Notes: generated by a model not told the origin, from the letters alone. DNA of 64,000 nucleotides from Alphaproteobacteria bacterium (GCA_018654745.1 JABILA010000088.1:1-64000), one strand, 5' to 3'. Counted from the stretch's first letter, positions 15,125-24,253 are shown. Program-made: numbers and translations.

Positions 15125-15916
15125 TCAGCGCAAGGTCATACCACCATTCACATCAAGCGTCACGCCGGTAATGTAGTTGCTCATCTTCTGACTGGCAAAG
15201 AACAGATATGTGCCAACACAATCATCGGCTTTTCCGGGCCTGCCCATAGGCACATGAACCAGATAGCTTTCCCGTTCTTCTTCATTTGAGAAGCCAGTAT
15301 GAATATCAGTATCAATGTAGCCAGGGGCCACGCCATTAATGCGAACGCCATCCGGGATCAGTTCAATGGCAAGGGTCCGGACAATTGATTCAAGTGAGGC
15401 CTTGGCCGCACCGTAAATGGAAACCCCGGCACTGCCGCCATTTCGAACTGAAACGGACGTTGTCACAATAATTGAACCGGCATCAGATTTGCGCACATGT
15501 GGGATCGCCGCCCGGATTATCTCGAAGGCACTTAGTTGATTGAGCTGGATAATGCGTGCTTCGTTTTCGTCGCTCATATCCTCGAAGCTATCTCGCAACA
15601 AGGGATCACCGGCGTTGTGAATAACCACATCAAGCCCTCCAAGCGCCTCGGCTGCTTCGTTGACCAGGGCGCGCCCGGCCCCTGCATCCAACAGGTTTCC
15701 ACCCACAATTACGGCCTCGCCACCTGCCGCCTCAATTTGCGCCACAAGCGCCTCTGCCTTGGGTTTGTTGCGTCCATAATGCACAGCAACCCTTGCCCCA
15801 CAGTCCGCAAAGGCGCTGGCAACCGCGGCACCTATGCCTTGACTGGAGCCTGTGACAAGAATCTTTTTTCCGGCAAATTCCGAAAAAGTATCAATCCATC
15901 TTGTAGTATCAGCCAT
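15125..15916 (-). CDS. Short-chain dehydrogenase/reductase
   Basis: 263 residues of the classical SDR fold: cofactor loop ILVTGSSQGIGAAVA near 20, VIHNAG near 97, catalytic Ser in VTTSVSVRN near 150 and YGAAKAS near 165, then VAPGYIDTD near 195. It likely oxidises or reduces a sugar-acid intermediate in tandem with the enolase-superfamily dehydratase 34 bp upstream and shares its promoter. The C-terminal GVTLDVNGGMTLR is typical of FabG-like members. Cofactor not assignable with confidence. Confidence 0.9.
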   Translation of the reverse strand: MADTTRWIDTFSEFAGKKILVTGSSQGIGAAVASAFADCGARVAVHYGRNKPKAEALVAQIEAAGGEAVIVGGNLLDAGAGRALVNEAAEALGGLDVVIHNAGDPLLRDSFEDMSDENEARIIQLNQLSAFEIIRAAIPHVRKSDAGSIIVTTSVSVRNGGSAGVSIYGAAKASLESIVRTLAIELIPDGVRINGVAPGYIDTDIHTGFSNEEERESYLVHVPMGRPGKADDCVGTYLFFASQKMSNYITGVTLDVNGGMTLR

Positions 15917-15950
15917 GGATATTTCTCGCTTCTCTCACTCTTGATTTTGC

Positions 15951-17117
15951 CTATTCAAAGACGTGCAGGGACTTGCGGTTTTTCTCGATGAAGTCCCAGT
16001 CGTATTCAACGCCCAGGCCAGGGCCGCGTGGAACTTCAACGGTGCCATCAGGCAAAATGCAATCCAGTTGGTCGCTGTACCCACATTTATAGACCGGCGG
16101 TATTGCGTTGGGGCAGTTGGGGGCCACAAGGGCGACTTCATAATAGTTTGAGTTCCGGATCGCTGACATCAGGTGTCTGTGCGCCGGGCCACTGGCATGA
16201 ATTTCAACATCCAGGCCCAGGGATTCAGCCATGTTAGCAATCTTCAGGGCACCAGTGATGCCCATATCGTATTCAGGGTCAGCCCGCAGAAGGTCGGTGC
16301 CACCGGCAATAACAAAGTCGGCCTTGGGCTCAACACCCCTCACATGCTCGGTCATCAAAAGCGGCGTTGAAATCATCTGGCGCAGTTTGTTGTGAGCAAA
16401 TGCGGACGTACCACCATCGCGGAACGGATCTTCATACCAGAAGAAATTTGCCTCATCACAGGCACGTCCTACATAGACTGCATCGGCAAAAGTGCGCAGC
16501 TCGCACGCCGGGTCCAGCATCAGAGTCATGCGATCGCCCATATGCTTGCCCAGATGCAGGACATTTTCTGCCTCTTCTTTGGCATTGCCTTCGTTCCAGC
16601 CGTGGGCCTTGAAAGCCCTGTAACCAAGGTCGTAACATTCCTCGGCAAAATCAACGAAGGCTTCCTTGCTGTCCAGACCCCCTGCCCGATCAGCATGATA
16701 GGTACTGGCATAGGCAGGCAGGTTCCAGCGATATCCACCAATCAATTCTGCAATAGGCGCACCGTGCCGTTTTCCAGCCCAGTCCCACAGGGCGATGTCA
16801 ATGGCACCATGGCCCATATGGTCGTACTGGCGTATGTCGCGTTTAAGGTCTTCGTAGATGGCGATCCGCTCGCGTGCGTCTTTACCTATCAATCTGGGAG
16901 CAAGGACAAGAGTTTGTCCAAACGCCGACTGGTTAGCGACCCAGTGGGTAACATATTCGCCCCGGCCGCCATCTTCAGTCAGGATGACGACAGCATATTT
17001 GGTGATGCGTATTGATGACCCATCTTTATATGTTATGGTCTGCGCAACACCATCACGGGCAAGATTTTTACCTTCAAAATCAAACTCATGAACCTCAACA
17101 CGCTTTATTTTACTCAT
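15951..17117 (-). CDS. Enolase-superfamily (mandelate racemase-like) sugar-acid dehydratase
   Basis: 388 residues. Capping domain, then barrel with base motif FKAHGW near 165, metal ligands in MLDPACE near 195, WYEDPF near 220 and MTEHVRG near 245, and a late His in EIHASGPAHRH near 295. The KxH and terminal His resemble acid-sugar dehydratases rather than muconate cycloisomerases. It would dehydrate an aldonate or similar acid, with the SDR and the TRAP transporter at 22.3-25.3 kb as partners, since both promoters carry the same operator. The second of two adjacent ATGs (17117) has the better spacing from GGAG; the first is at 17120. Confidence 0.87.
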   Translation of the reverse strand: MSKIKRVEVHEFDFEGKNLARDGVAQTITYKDGSSIRITKYAVVILTEDGGRGEYVTHWVANQSAFGQTLVLAPRLIGKDARERIAIYEDLKRDIRQYDHMGHGAIDIALWDWAGKRHGAPIAELIGGYRWNLPAYASTYHADRAGGLDSKEAFVDFAEECYDLGYRAFKAHGWNEGNAKEEAENVLHLGKHMGDRMTLMLDPACELRTFADAVYVGRACDEANFFWYEDPFRDGGTSAFAHNKLRQMISTPLLMTEHVRGVEPKADFVIAGGTDLLRADPEYDMGITGALKIANMAESLGLDVEIHASGPAHRHLMSAIRNSNYYEVALVAPNCPNAIPPVYKCGYSDQLDCILPDGTVEVPRGPGLGVEYDWDFIEKNRKSLHVFE

Positions 17118-17145
17118 CATGTTCTCCAGATAACGCGCCAATAAT

Positions 17146-17165
17146 GTACTTTGTATTCAAAGTAC
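17146..17165. promoter_or_regulatory. Palindromic operator upstream of the dehydratase gene
   Basis: GTACTTTGTATTCAAAGTAC: perfect 8-bp arms around TATT, 29 bp before the start codon. The core followed by GTTA is repeated upstream of the TRAP dctP gene at 25397-25416. The TTTGTAT-CAAA form suits the FCD-GntR regulator encoded at the end of this operon (inference). Confidence 0.7.
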
Positions 17166-17256
17166 GTTAACGATTAGAAGAACTGATGTCAAGACACAAA
17201 AATATGCTCCCTGACGACACGCCAGAGAGATCATACTCCTTTCTGATTTTTTGAGA

Positions 17257-18117
17257 TCAGGCGGCTTCGGCGGCCAACCTGCGACAACGTTTCATCCAGC
17301 GTTTGCAGCGGTTATCAATACCCGCCAGAACTTCAGCACCACCGATCGAAGTCATAATTTCCGGGTGTAGCGGATTGACGATAGCTGAGGTCAGACCTGC
17401 GCCGATCAGCATTGACATGAAAGCACCGTTCAGTTCGACACGGTTCGGCAAGCCAAAACTGACATTTGACGCGCCACATGTCGTATTTAGTTTCAGTTCC
17501 TCACGGATCCGGCGCACCAGCGTCAGGGCGGCCTTGCCTGAGTTCCCCACGGCGCCAACCGGCATGACCAGAGGGTCGACAACAACGTCTTCGCGCGGAA
17601 TACCATGATCAACGGCCCGCTCAACAATTTTTTTGGCGACGGCAAAGCGCTTTTCAACATCTTCCGAAATACCTTCTTCGTCATTGCAAATGGCAACAAC
17701 AACGGCGCCATGTTTTTTGACCAGCGGCAAAACGGCCTCAAGGCTTTCTTCTTCACCCGTCACAGAATTCACCAGGGCCTTGCCATTGCAGGCGGCCAGT
17801 CCGGCTTCCAGTGCAGCGGGCATGGAACTATCCAGGCACAACGGCACGTCGGTCAGGGACTGTACCAGTTCCACCATGTCTTTCATCATTTGTGGCTCGT
17901 CCGCCATGGGCACACCGGCATTTACATCCAGCACATGGGCACCCGCGGCAACCTGGGCCAAGGCATCCGCTTCAACCTGCGAATAATCCCCCGACGCCAT
18001 TTGTTCGGCCAGTTTCTTGCGTCCGGTGGGATTGATCCGTTCTCCGATTACAACAAAAGGCTGCTCAAAGCCGATGATAATTTCTTTGCTTGCGGAGCCA
18101 AGTATGGTGTCGGTCAT
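17257..18117 (-). CDS. Methyltetrahydrofolate:corrinoid-protein methyltransferase
   Basis: 286 residues of the pterin-binding (DHPS-like) barrel: VIGERINPTGRKKLAE near 22-37, VLDVNAGVP near 60, CLDSSMPAALEAGL near 95, ALVNSVTGEEE near 112, DPLVMPVGA near 180 and GASNVSFGLPNR near 215. These are hallmarks of AcsE/MtgA-type enzymes that move a methyl group between methyl-THF and a corrinoid protein. It overlaps the MTHFR gene by 4 bp, so produced methyl-THF can be oxidised at once. A corrinoid protein and URO-D methyltransferases at 28-34 kb are the likely partners. Confidence 0.92.
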   Translation of the reverse strand: MTDTILGSASKEIIIGFEQPFVVIGERINPTGRKKLAEQMASGDYSQVEADALAQVAAGAHVLDVNAGVPMADEPQMMKDMVELVQSLTDVPLCLDSSMPAALEAGLAACNGKALVNSVTGEEESLEAVLPLVKKHGAVVVAICNDEEGISEDVEKRFAVAKKIVERAVDHGIPREDVVVDPLVMPVGAVGNSGKAALTLVRRIREELKLNTTCGASNVSFGLPNRVELNGAFMSMLIGAGLTSAIVNPLHPEIMTSIGGAEVLAGIDNRCKRWMKRCRRLAAEAA

Positions 18118-19148
18118 GCTGATTTGTACCTTGTTGTTTGCGTTTCCAGCGCGTTAAAACGTGCCGCAGCGAGTTGGTCGATGATCCGGTTCTTCAGAAC
18201 GCCGGAATCTGCGATGATTTCTGTAACATATTCTTCTTGCCGATAGGCCATGACATGCACGCCGTGTATGCCCGGAATCTGGCGTATTTGCTGAATAAGC
18301 TCGATGCAAATTTGTTTGCCTTCCGCTTTCTGGTTTTCAGCCCCTTTGAGACGATCAATAACCTGATCCGGAATGTGAACACCGGGAACATTGTTGCGAA
18401 TCCATGAGGCTGTGCGAGCGGATGCCATCGGGCCCACACCGACAATAATGAAACACTTTTTGTCCAGACCGAGGTCTCTAACTACCGTCATATAACGTTC
18501 CAACATCGGAATGTCGTAGCAGTACTGGGTTTGGACAAACTGGGCACCGGCGTCGATTTTTTTAGCCAGCCGCAGGGGTCGCCAGTCATAGGGCGGCGCA
18601 AAGGGATTGGCGGCGGCGCCGAGAAATATATTCGGCGGGGAGGTGATCTTGCGCCCGGAGTTAAATTTGCCCTCATCGCGCATAGACCGGATAATCTGCA
18701 ACAGGGAAACAGAATCCAGGTCGAATACCGGCTTGGCACCGGGTTGATCACCGGTCTGCACGCCGTCGCCCGTGAGGCAGAGAATATTGTGCACACCCAT
18801 TGCCGCTGCCCCCAACACATCACCCTGAATAGCGATACGATTGCGGTCGCGACAGGATATTTGCAGCACGGGTGAGTAACCCGCCCGCGTCAGCAAGGCG
18901 CAGATGCCGATACTCGACATATGGCAATTGGCACCTGACGCATCCGTAGCATTGATCGCATCACATACACTGGATAGCACAAGCGCCCGGTTAAAGGTGT
19001 CCTCGGGATCGGCACTGTCAGGTGGGTTCAGCTCGCTGGTGACGGCGAAACGACCAGAGCGCAAAACCCGTTCCAGACGACCACCTGACGAAAATCCCGG
19101 CAAGATGGGATAGTCGTTGAAAATGCCGTCGATGCCCTGCCTCATCAT
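18114..19148 (-). CDS. Methylenetetrahydrofolate reductase, catalytic (MetF-like) subunit
   Basis: 344 residues with the MTHFR barrel: FAVTSELNPPDSADPEDTF near 35, LQISCRDRNRIAIQGDVLGAAAMGVHNILCLTGDG near 95-125, IFLGAAANPF near 170, GAQFVQTQYCYDI near 195 and FIIVGVGPMASARTASWI near 230. It interconverts methyl- and methylene-THF; with the adjacent methyltransferase the oxidative direction is likely. Overlaps neighbours at both ends by 4 bp, in an operon with the Cys-rich partner upstream. It lacks the C-terminal half of eukaryotic MTHFR. Confidence 0.9.
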   Translation of the reverse strand: MMRQGIDGIFNDYPILPGFSSGGRLERVLRSGRFAVTSELNPPDSADPEDTFNRALVLSSVCDAINATDASGANCHMSSIGICALLTRAGYSPVLQISCRDRNRIAIQGDVLGAAAMGVHNILCLTGDGVQTGDQPGAKPVFDLDSVSLLQIIRSMRDEGKFNSGRKITSPPNIFLGAAANPFAPPYDWRPLRLAKKIDAGAQFVQTQYCYDIPMLERYMTVVRDLGLDKKCFIIVGVGPMASARTASWIRNNVPGVHIPDQVIDRLKGAENQKAEGKQICIELIQQIRQIPGIHGVHVMAYRQEEYVTEIIADSGVLKNRIIDQLAAARFNALETQTTRYKSA

Positions 19149-19627
19149 GAAGGCACATCATTGGTGTTGTCCGCATCACGGCCCGCAATATTCGCTGCTG
19201 CGAGTCCAAGCCATGCGGAACGGCCTTCTAAATCGTATTCCCTGGCTGGCAAGGGAATTTGAAACAAGGCTGTCTTTTTCATGGACCTGGCACCAGACCA
19301 GGCTTCAACCCAAACGCAGCGTAGTTCCGGTTTAACTTCACAATGACCGTTCGCCCGGACACCGCCACAGGGCCCGTTGCGGAGAGATTTGGGGCAATTT
19401 GTCGGGCAGGTCATGCCTGTCACCGACAAGACACATTGACCGCACATCTGACAGTCGAACAAAACACCTTTGGCCCATGATTCGCAGGCGGTGAAGGGTT
19501 TCTCCAGGCGGGATGCAATCATTCTTTTCCACAAAGGGTCAAAAACGTGGAACAGGTTCGCTGTGACCCGGTAAGTCAGGTCCATAGCTCTGGCGTGACG
19601 GGTCGACCATTTTCTGAGGGAATACAT
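19145..19627 (-). CDS. MTHFR C-terminal-domain, cysteine-rich partner protein
   Basis: 160 residues. A dense cysteine region (about 48-107) runs CESWAKGVLFDCQMCGQCV, then TGMTCPTNCPKSLRNGPCGG, then CEVKPELRCVW, the signature of the MTHFR_C domain that accompanies MetF-type subunits in corrinoid/folate pathways. It probably binds Fe-S or Zn and links the reductase to another electron carrier. It overlaps the MTHFR gene by 4 bp. No membrane segment. Confidence 0.85.
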   Translation of the reverse strand: MYSLRKWSTRHARAMDLTYRVTANLFHVFDPLWKRMIASRLEKPFTACESWAKGVLFDCQMCGQCVLSVTGMTCPTNCPKSLRNGPCGGVRANGHCEVKPELRCVWVEAWSGARSMKKTALFQIPLPAREYDLEGRSAWLGLAAANIAGRDADNTNDVPS

Positions 19628-19645
19628 GCAAATGAACCTCGCTGA

Positions 19646-20251
19646 TCAGGCCTGGCGCGAAGCCAGAAATGATTCAAAGCCTTCAACGCCAGCGTGACGG
19701 ACTTCAAATTCAAGACCTATGCTCTCAGCGGCACGTTCAGCTCGAGTCAGCAGATCGGCATTGTCACTTTGAGCGAGATAAATCAATTTCTTATAGTGCG
19801 CAAAATAAGTGTCGCGGAGTTTCGGATAGCGGTCGAGGCCCAGTCCCTGGAAAACAAGTTTTTCGAAATGGCGGGCAAGAAAGTCTGTGACGAAAAAGCT
19901 ACCTGGCTCATCGTCCATGAGTTCTTTGAAACCTTCAGTTCCAGTAAAGATTTCGTAACAATGAGCGCCCCCTATACCGTCAATACCCTCTTCGCTCAGC
20001 ATGGCCTGCATGAGACCGCCGGTCCCACAATCACTGTAGAGAACAATGATATGATCGAATGATTCCCGACCAGCCCTGATTTTGGCGCGCACGCCCTCAG
20101 GCAATGCCTCTGGCGTGTTGTGCAATTTCGCAGGAAGACATTCGACCTTCATGTGGCCCCAGTCATTGTCCCGCACGATGCCGACGATCTCTCGTGCCAT
20201 GGCACCGCAACAAATCACCAGCGTTGTCGGTTTTTCAGATTTGGCTTCCAC
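19646..20251 (-). CDS. DUF1638 protein of the corrinoid/folate operon
   Basis: 201 residues, soluble. Recognised by TLVICCGAMAREIV near 10, HNTPEALPEGVRAKI near 45, VLYSDCGTGG near 70 and GAHCYEIFTG near 95. Cys and His positions suggest a metal or corrinoid-related role, but the function is unknown. DUF1638 genes commonly accompany corrinoid methyltransferases. The start is GTG at 20251 with AAGGA 6 nt upstream. First gene of the operon that continues through the MTHFR pair and methyltransferase. Confidence 0.85.
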   Translation of the reverse strand: MEAKSEKPTTLVICCGAMAREIVGIVRDNDWGHMKVECLPAKLHNTPEALPEGVRAKIRAGRESFDHIIVLYSDCGTGGLMQAMLSEEGIDGIGGAHCYEIFTGTEGFKELMDDEPGSFFVTDFLARHFEKLVFQGLGLDRYPKLRDTYFAHYKKLIYLAQSDNADLLTRAERAAESIGLEFEVRHAGVEGFESFLASRQA

Positions 20252-20296
20252 CTGACGTCCTTTTCAGATACATAATTTCAGCCCTCAACAGACTTA

Positions 20297-20309
20297 TCAT
20301 ATATGAAAT
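20297..20309. promoter_or_regulatory. Palindrome in the promoter region of the DUF1638-MTHFR operon
   Basis: TCATATATGA (20297-20306) is a perfect palindrome, continuing as ATATATGAAAT. Read on the minus strand it overlaps a plausible -10 (TATGAT) 18 bp after TTGCCT. A related ATGTATGAAAT occurs before the corrinoid protein gene at 30291-30311. Confidence 0.35.
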
Positions 20310-20420
20310 AACGTTTTACAGGCAAGCAGAATCAACATACCTTCTCAAGTCCTGTTCCGGAACGTCTTCGGGAATCAGGACTGAAGATCAACTTTGTGAC
20401 GGTATGGCGATGATTTGACG

Positions 20421-21230
20421 TCAGGCAGCGCTTGAATCCTCGTCCGTAGCGAACAGGATATTATTCAGTCTTTCATTCGCCTGTTCATGAAAAGCCAGAG
20501 CATCAGGGTGTAAATCCGATTGCGGTCTCGGCACGGGATCAAAATGGTTAAACCGATCTTCTCCCCGAACCAGCATGGCATCTGTACGACCACCGATTTG
20601 TTTGCAGGAAGTCGGAATATAACGCACGACAAACCCATAACGGGGAATATCCGAAGGATTTGCCTCAGAACCGTGAATGATCAACACATCATGCAACGAC
20701 ATTTCACCGGGCTGTAAGATGATATCGACGGCGTCTTCGTCTTTTACTTCAACCTGGATTTCCTGGCCGCGGCTCAGGAGATTGTTGTCACCGTGAAAAT
20801 CCGCATGATCAATCTGACCATCTGCATGACTGCCAGGGACGACACGCATACAACCGTTTTCCGTGGTGCTGGGGGTCAGCGCTATCCATGCCGTAACGAT
20901 AGCTGGTGGCTCAAGACCCCAATAAGTCAAATCCTGATGCCAGGAGACATAATTCGGATCCCGGGCTTCCTTGTTGAAGAAAGCCGCATTCCAGCAAAGA
21001 ATGTCCGGGCCAAGAACTTTTTCGACCTGATCCAGAATTTCCGCTTTCCCAACCAGGTCATAGAGATCAGGAAACAGATAATGGACATTGGCACCAAGAT
21101 ATTTTTTGCCATCAGCGTCTTGCCGGTCACGAATGCCCTCAACTTTCTTTCGAAAGTGTTCAGTTTCATTTTCCGTCAACACCCGTAAAGGACTGTAATA
21201 ACCCTGGCTTTTATATGTCTCGTATTCCAT
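20421..21230 (-). CDS. Phytanoyl-CoA dioxygenase (PhyH) family Fe(II)/2-oxoglutarate oxygenase
   Basis: 269 residues. The Fe site is SWHQDLTYWG (HxD, about residue 108) plus a distal His in SLHDVLIIHGSEANPS near 195-205, and an Arg for 2-oxoglutarate in RYGFVVRYIP. PhyH-family bacterial proteins hydroxylate diverse small molecules, so phytanoyl-CoA is not implied. The ATG at 21230 is chosen because GGAG lies 6 nt upstream and the fold starts there; longer reading upstream is Thr-rich and unlike the family. Divergent from the IclR gene, which may regulate it. Confidence 0.87.
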   Translation of the reverse strand: MEYETYKSQGYYSPLRVLTENETEHFRKKVEGIRDRQDADGKKYLGANVHYLFPDLYDLVGKAEILDQVEKVLGPDILCWNAAFFNKEARDPNYVSWHQDLTYWGLEPPAIVTAWIALTPSTTENGCMRVVPGSHADGQIDHADFHGDNNLLSRGQEIQVEVKDEDAVDIILQPGEMSLHDVLIIHGSEANPSDIPRYGFVVRYIPTSCKQIGGRTDAMLVRGEDRFNHFDPVPRPQSDLHPDALAFHEQANERLNNILFATDEDSSAA

Positions 21231-21379
21231 TTTTGTCTCCATCACCCTTGCCTGTGTGGTTGTCGTTTTTGTCGTTGTTCGCAGCGTCATTTGCCCGGCT
21301 AGCAAATTCTGCCTCGTGAACTGTTCATTTCCGCAACCCACCGGTCTAAAATATCCTGATGTACAGGTATCTGTGGGTT

Positions 21380-21400
21380 AGTCTTTGAATTAGACTAATT
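21380..21400. promoter_or_regulatory. Candidate IclR operator between the PhyH and iclR-type genes
   Basis: TTAGTC (21378-21383) and GACTAA (21393-21398) form an inverted pair, and AATTAGACTAATT (21388-21400) is a perfect 13-bp palindrome. It lies 41 bp before the IclR start. IclR regulators commonly bind their own divergent promoter. Confidence 0.4.
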
Positions 21401-21440
21401 TTATATACAAATATTTTATTTACAAGCGAAAGCAATACAA

Positions 21441-22268
21441 ATGGCGACCAAACCTGCAAAAACAAAGAAAACTGCCGCCGCTAAATCCGCCAAACCTGAG
21501 GGCAGCCGCTATCAGACACCTGCCTTGGAGAAGGGGCTTGATATACTCGAGTTGCTGTCGCTGGAGACAAAAGGTATGGCACCCAAGAGTATTGCCGCAA
21601 AAATGGGGCGCAGCGTCAACGAGATATTTCGCATGCTGATATGCCTCGAGGAGCGTGAATACATATTCCGGGAAAATGACAGCGATGTCTTTACCTTGAC
21701 ACTGAAACTGTTTGAACTGGGGCTTAGAAACCCGCCCACAAAACGCCTGGTCGAGGCTTCGGCGGATGCTTTGTTTGATCTTGGCCAAAAAGTTCGCCAA
21801 TCCTGTCATGTAGCAATCCATTCCGGTGGCAATGTCATGGTTGTGGCCCAGCAAAATTCTCCGGAGCCCATGTTTTTTACGGTCAGTCTGGGCACGTTGG
21901 TGCCCTTGCAAAAGGCGGTTTCCGGGGTGGTCTTGCTGGCCTATCAATCTGCGGAAACCAGAGAACACTGGTTGTCCCAGACCAAGGCCACACGGGCAGA
22001 GCTTGCCTATCTGAAAAAATCCTGGCCTACAGCCCTGAAAGACGGCTTTTTTACCCAGGAAAGCAAGACAATGCTGGGCGTAACCGAATTGGCCTTTCCG
22101 ATCTTTGGTCATACCGGCAACGCCGTTGCCACAGTCAGCGTGCCAATCTCCGGAACTGTGTCAGGGAAATCGGCAATCGAGGATCACCTGCAAGCGGCCC
22201 GGGAAGCAGCCTTGAGGATTTCCCGCCAGATCGGCTGGCACGGCGAAAGCGCCGCCAGCCAGACCTGA
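21441..22268 (+). CDS. IclR-family transcriptional regulator
   Basis: 275 residues. A Lys/Ala-rich N-terminus precedes the wHTH (about 27-85: YQTPALEKGLDILELLSLETKGMAPKSIAAKMGRSVNEIFRMLICLEEREYI), then the IclR effector domain with SCHVAIHSGGNVMVVAQ near 115 and ELAFPIFGHTGNAVATVSVP near 220. Cytosolic. It is divergent from a PhyH oxygenase and convergent with a TRAP operon; either could be its target, with the divergent gene more likely. Confidence 0.92.
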   Translation: MATKPAKTKKTAAAKSAKPEGSRYQTPALEKGLDILELLSLETKGMAPKSIAAKMGRSVNEIFRMLICLEEREYIFRENDSDVFTLTLKLFELGLRNPPTKRLVEASADALFDLGQKVRQSCHVAIHSGGNVMVVAQQNSPEPMFFTVSLGTLVPLQKAVSGVVLLAYQSAETREHWLSQTKATRAELAYLKKSWPTALKDGFFTQESKTMLGVTELAFPIFGHTGNAVATVSVPISGTVSGKSAIEDHLQAAREAALRISRQIGWHGESAASQT

Positions 22269-22287
22269 TCAGAAAAGCTCCCTGGCT

Positions 22288-23607
22288 TTAGCTGTTGTAA
22301 ACATAATCCGGCAACCACAACGCCAGTTGTGGGAAGTACATAACCAGACCAATACCAATGATCTGCAAAATCATGAACGGCCAGAGCGACGCATAGATGT
22401 CTTGCAGACTTATCTCTGGCGGAGCCACACCCTTGAGGTAGAAGGCAGCTGGCCCAAACGGTGGCGAGAGATAGGATATCTGCATGTTCATGCAAAACAG
22501 GATACCGAACCAGATCGGGCTGTACCCCATTGCAATGATGATCGGCACAAAGATCGGCATGGTCAGCAACATGATCCCAATCCAGTCGATGAAAAACCCG
22601 AGCACGACCAGAATCAGCATCATGAGGATGATAATAACCATGGGGGGAAAAGGCAGGCCGGAGATCAGTTCCCTGACAAAATCAATGCCGCCCATCAGGT
22701 TATAGACACCGATCAGAGCGTTGGCGCCGAAGGTCAACCAAAGGATAACCGCACATGTCATGGTGGTTTGGATCAAGGCACCGCGCAGCATTTCCCAGCT
22801 GAGTTCCTTACGGATCTTGGCCGAGATCAAAACGCCGATGACGCCCATACCGGCAGATTCGCTGACCGAGGCGATGCCGCCATAAATACTGCCAAGGACC
22901 ATCACCGCCACACTCAATGGCATAGCCACATCGCGAAACAGAATAAGTTTTTCACGGAGCGGAAGATCCCTTTCCTCAATCGGAGCCGGAGGACCGAGTT
23001 CAGGGTTGATATGGCAGCGAATCAAAATATAGAGAACATAAAGTCCTGCCAGCAACAGGCCGGGAATGATCGTCGCCATGAACAGCTCACCGATCGAGAC
23101 ACTGGCAGTGAGACCAAAAAAGATCAGCACAATACTGGGCGGGATCATCGTGCCCAGAGATCCACCGGCGCAGATGGTGCCAATGGCCAGTTTGCGGTCA
23201 TATTTCAGCGCCAGCATCTGCGGCAGGGCAACCAGGCCCAACAGAACAATTTCACCACCGATAATGCCGGTCATGGCAGCCATCAGAACGGCCACGGCCA
23301 TGGTTTGGATCGCCAATCCACCTTTCAGGCCACCGGCGAAGATGTGCATGGCCTTGAATAGATCCTTTGCCACACCCGATCGTTCCAGAATGGACGCCAT
23401 CAGAACAAACATTGGAACTGCGACAAGCGCATAGACACTGACAAAGGAATAGACCCGGCTGGAGATTAGCGTCAGACTCATGGGTCCGTACAAGGCCAGG
23501 GCAAAAGCAAGGGAAACAACACCGGTGACAAAAACCAGCGGCAGGCCGATCACCATCAGGCCCATCATGGCCGCCAGCATGATCAGTGTGAGGATTTCAA
23601 TACTCAT
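22288..23607 (-). CDS. dctM: TRAP transporter large permease (DctM-type)
   Basis: 439 residues, about 12-13 hydrophobic segments along the whole length, with DctM features such as GLPLVFVTGVVSLAFAL at the N-terminus, GGSLGTMIPPSIVLIFFGL near 150 and FIDWIGIMLLTMPIFVPII near 365. It forms the Na-driven translocation subunit with DctQ. Its start overlaps the dctQ stop by one base (TAATG). Last gene of the operon dctP-dctQ-dctM, convergent with the IclR gene. Confidence 0.94.
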   Translation of the reverse strand: MSIEILTLIMLAAMMGLMVIGLPLVFVTGVVSLAFALALYGPMSLTLISSRVYSFVSVYALVAVPMFVLMASILERSGVAKDLFKAMHIFAGGLKGGLAIQTMAVAVLMAAMTGIIGGEIVLLGLVALPQMLALKYDRKLAIGTICAGGSLGTMIPPSIVLIFFGLTASVSIGELFMATIIPGLLLAGLYVLYILIRCHINPELGPPAPIEERDLPLREKLILFRDVAMPLSVAVMVLGSIYGGIASVSESAGMGVIGVLISAKIRKELSWEMLRGALIQTTMTCAVILWLTFGANALIGVYNLMGGIDFVRELISGLPFPPMVIIILMMLILVVLGFFIDWIGIMLLTMPIFVPIIIAMGYSPIWFGILFCMNMQISYLSPPFGPAAFYLKGVAPPEISLQDIYASLWPFMILQIIGIGLVMYFPQLALWLPDYVYNS

Positions 23608-24131
23608 TACAGAACCTCACGGATTTTTTTGATATCGTCTCTCAATTGTGAAATGGCCTGGACAAGCATCAGGCCAGAAGCCAGGACCATCAGGGCCTTG
23701 AGGTAAGCTGGAATGGGGACGTCCCAGGCGTGGGCGCTGGTCTCCATGAGCGTGACGGCAGGCACGGCAAGCTTCCAGCAGGCATAGGTAAACAATGTCA
23801 TGAAGAACAGGATGAAAATGTGCTGGACGAAATCGAGAATGCGCTGGATTTTCTTCGGCATGATGTCATAAACGACCGTGATTCGCATATGACGATTAGC
23901 CTGCATGGCATAGGTTCCTGCCAACAGAAAACCGGTGGCACTGAGGGCGGCAGCACTGTCATGGACCCAGATCGTCGGTGCATTGAAAACGTAGCGCATG
24001 ATCACTTCGTATGCCGTGAAAACGACGCTGATGAGAAAAACGATACTTATTTTTTCGCCAACAAAGATCGATATCCGATCAACTGAATTTAGCCGGGATA
24101 AATCTTGCCTGGGCACATCTGGTTCTGACAT
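23607..24131 (-). CDS. dctQ: TRAP transporter small permease (DctQ-type)
   Basis: 174 residues with four membrane segments (about 25-45, 60-80, 105-125 and 145-165) and the DctQ pattern YVFNAPTIWVHDSAA. The ATG at 24131 is preferred; upstream in-frame codons give a polar extension without family resemblance. Separated from dctP by a strong intrinsic terminator, so it is expressed at a lower level than the binding protein if transcribed from the dctP promoter. Confidence 0.88.
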   Translation of the reverse strand: MSEPDVPRQDLSRLNSVDRISIFVGEKISIVFLISVVFTAYEVIMRYVFNAPTIWVHDSAAALSATGFLLAGTYAMQANRHMRITVVYDIMPKKIQRILDFVQHIFILFFMTLFTYACWKLAVPAVTLMETSAHAWDVPIPAYLKALMVLASGLMLVQAISQLRDDIKKIREVL

Positions 24132-24210
24132 GGGTTCTTCACCGCCTGGAATATTTTCAGAGAAAACAGTTTTGCGGTTTCGAATATTGCGCAAAACAAA
24201 AATTCAGAAA

Positions 24211-24253
24211 TCTTTAAAAAAACAAAGGGGCAAGGACACAATGCCCTTGCCCC
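24211..24253 (-). terminator. Intrinsic terminator/attenuator between dctP and dctQ
   Basis: On the minus strand GGGGCAAGG (24253-24245) pairs perfectly with CCTTGCCCC (24235-24227) across a 9-nt loop, followed directly by TTTGTTTTTTT. It lies 29 bp beyond the dctP stop and before dctQ. Partial termination would give excess periplasmic binding protein over permease, a known economy in transporter operons. Confidence 0.8.
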
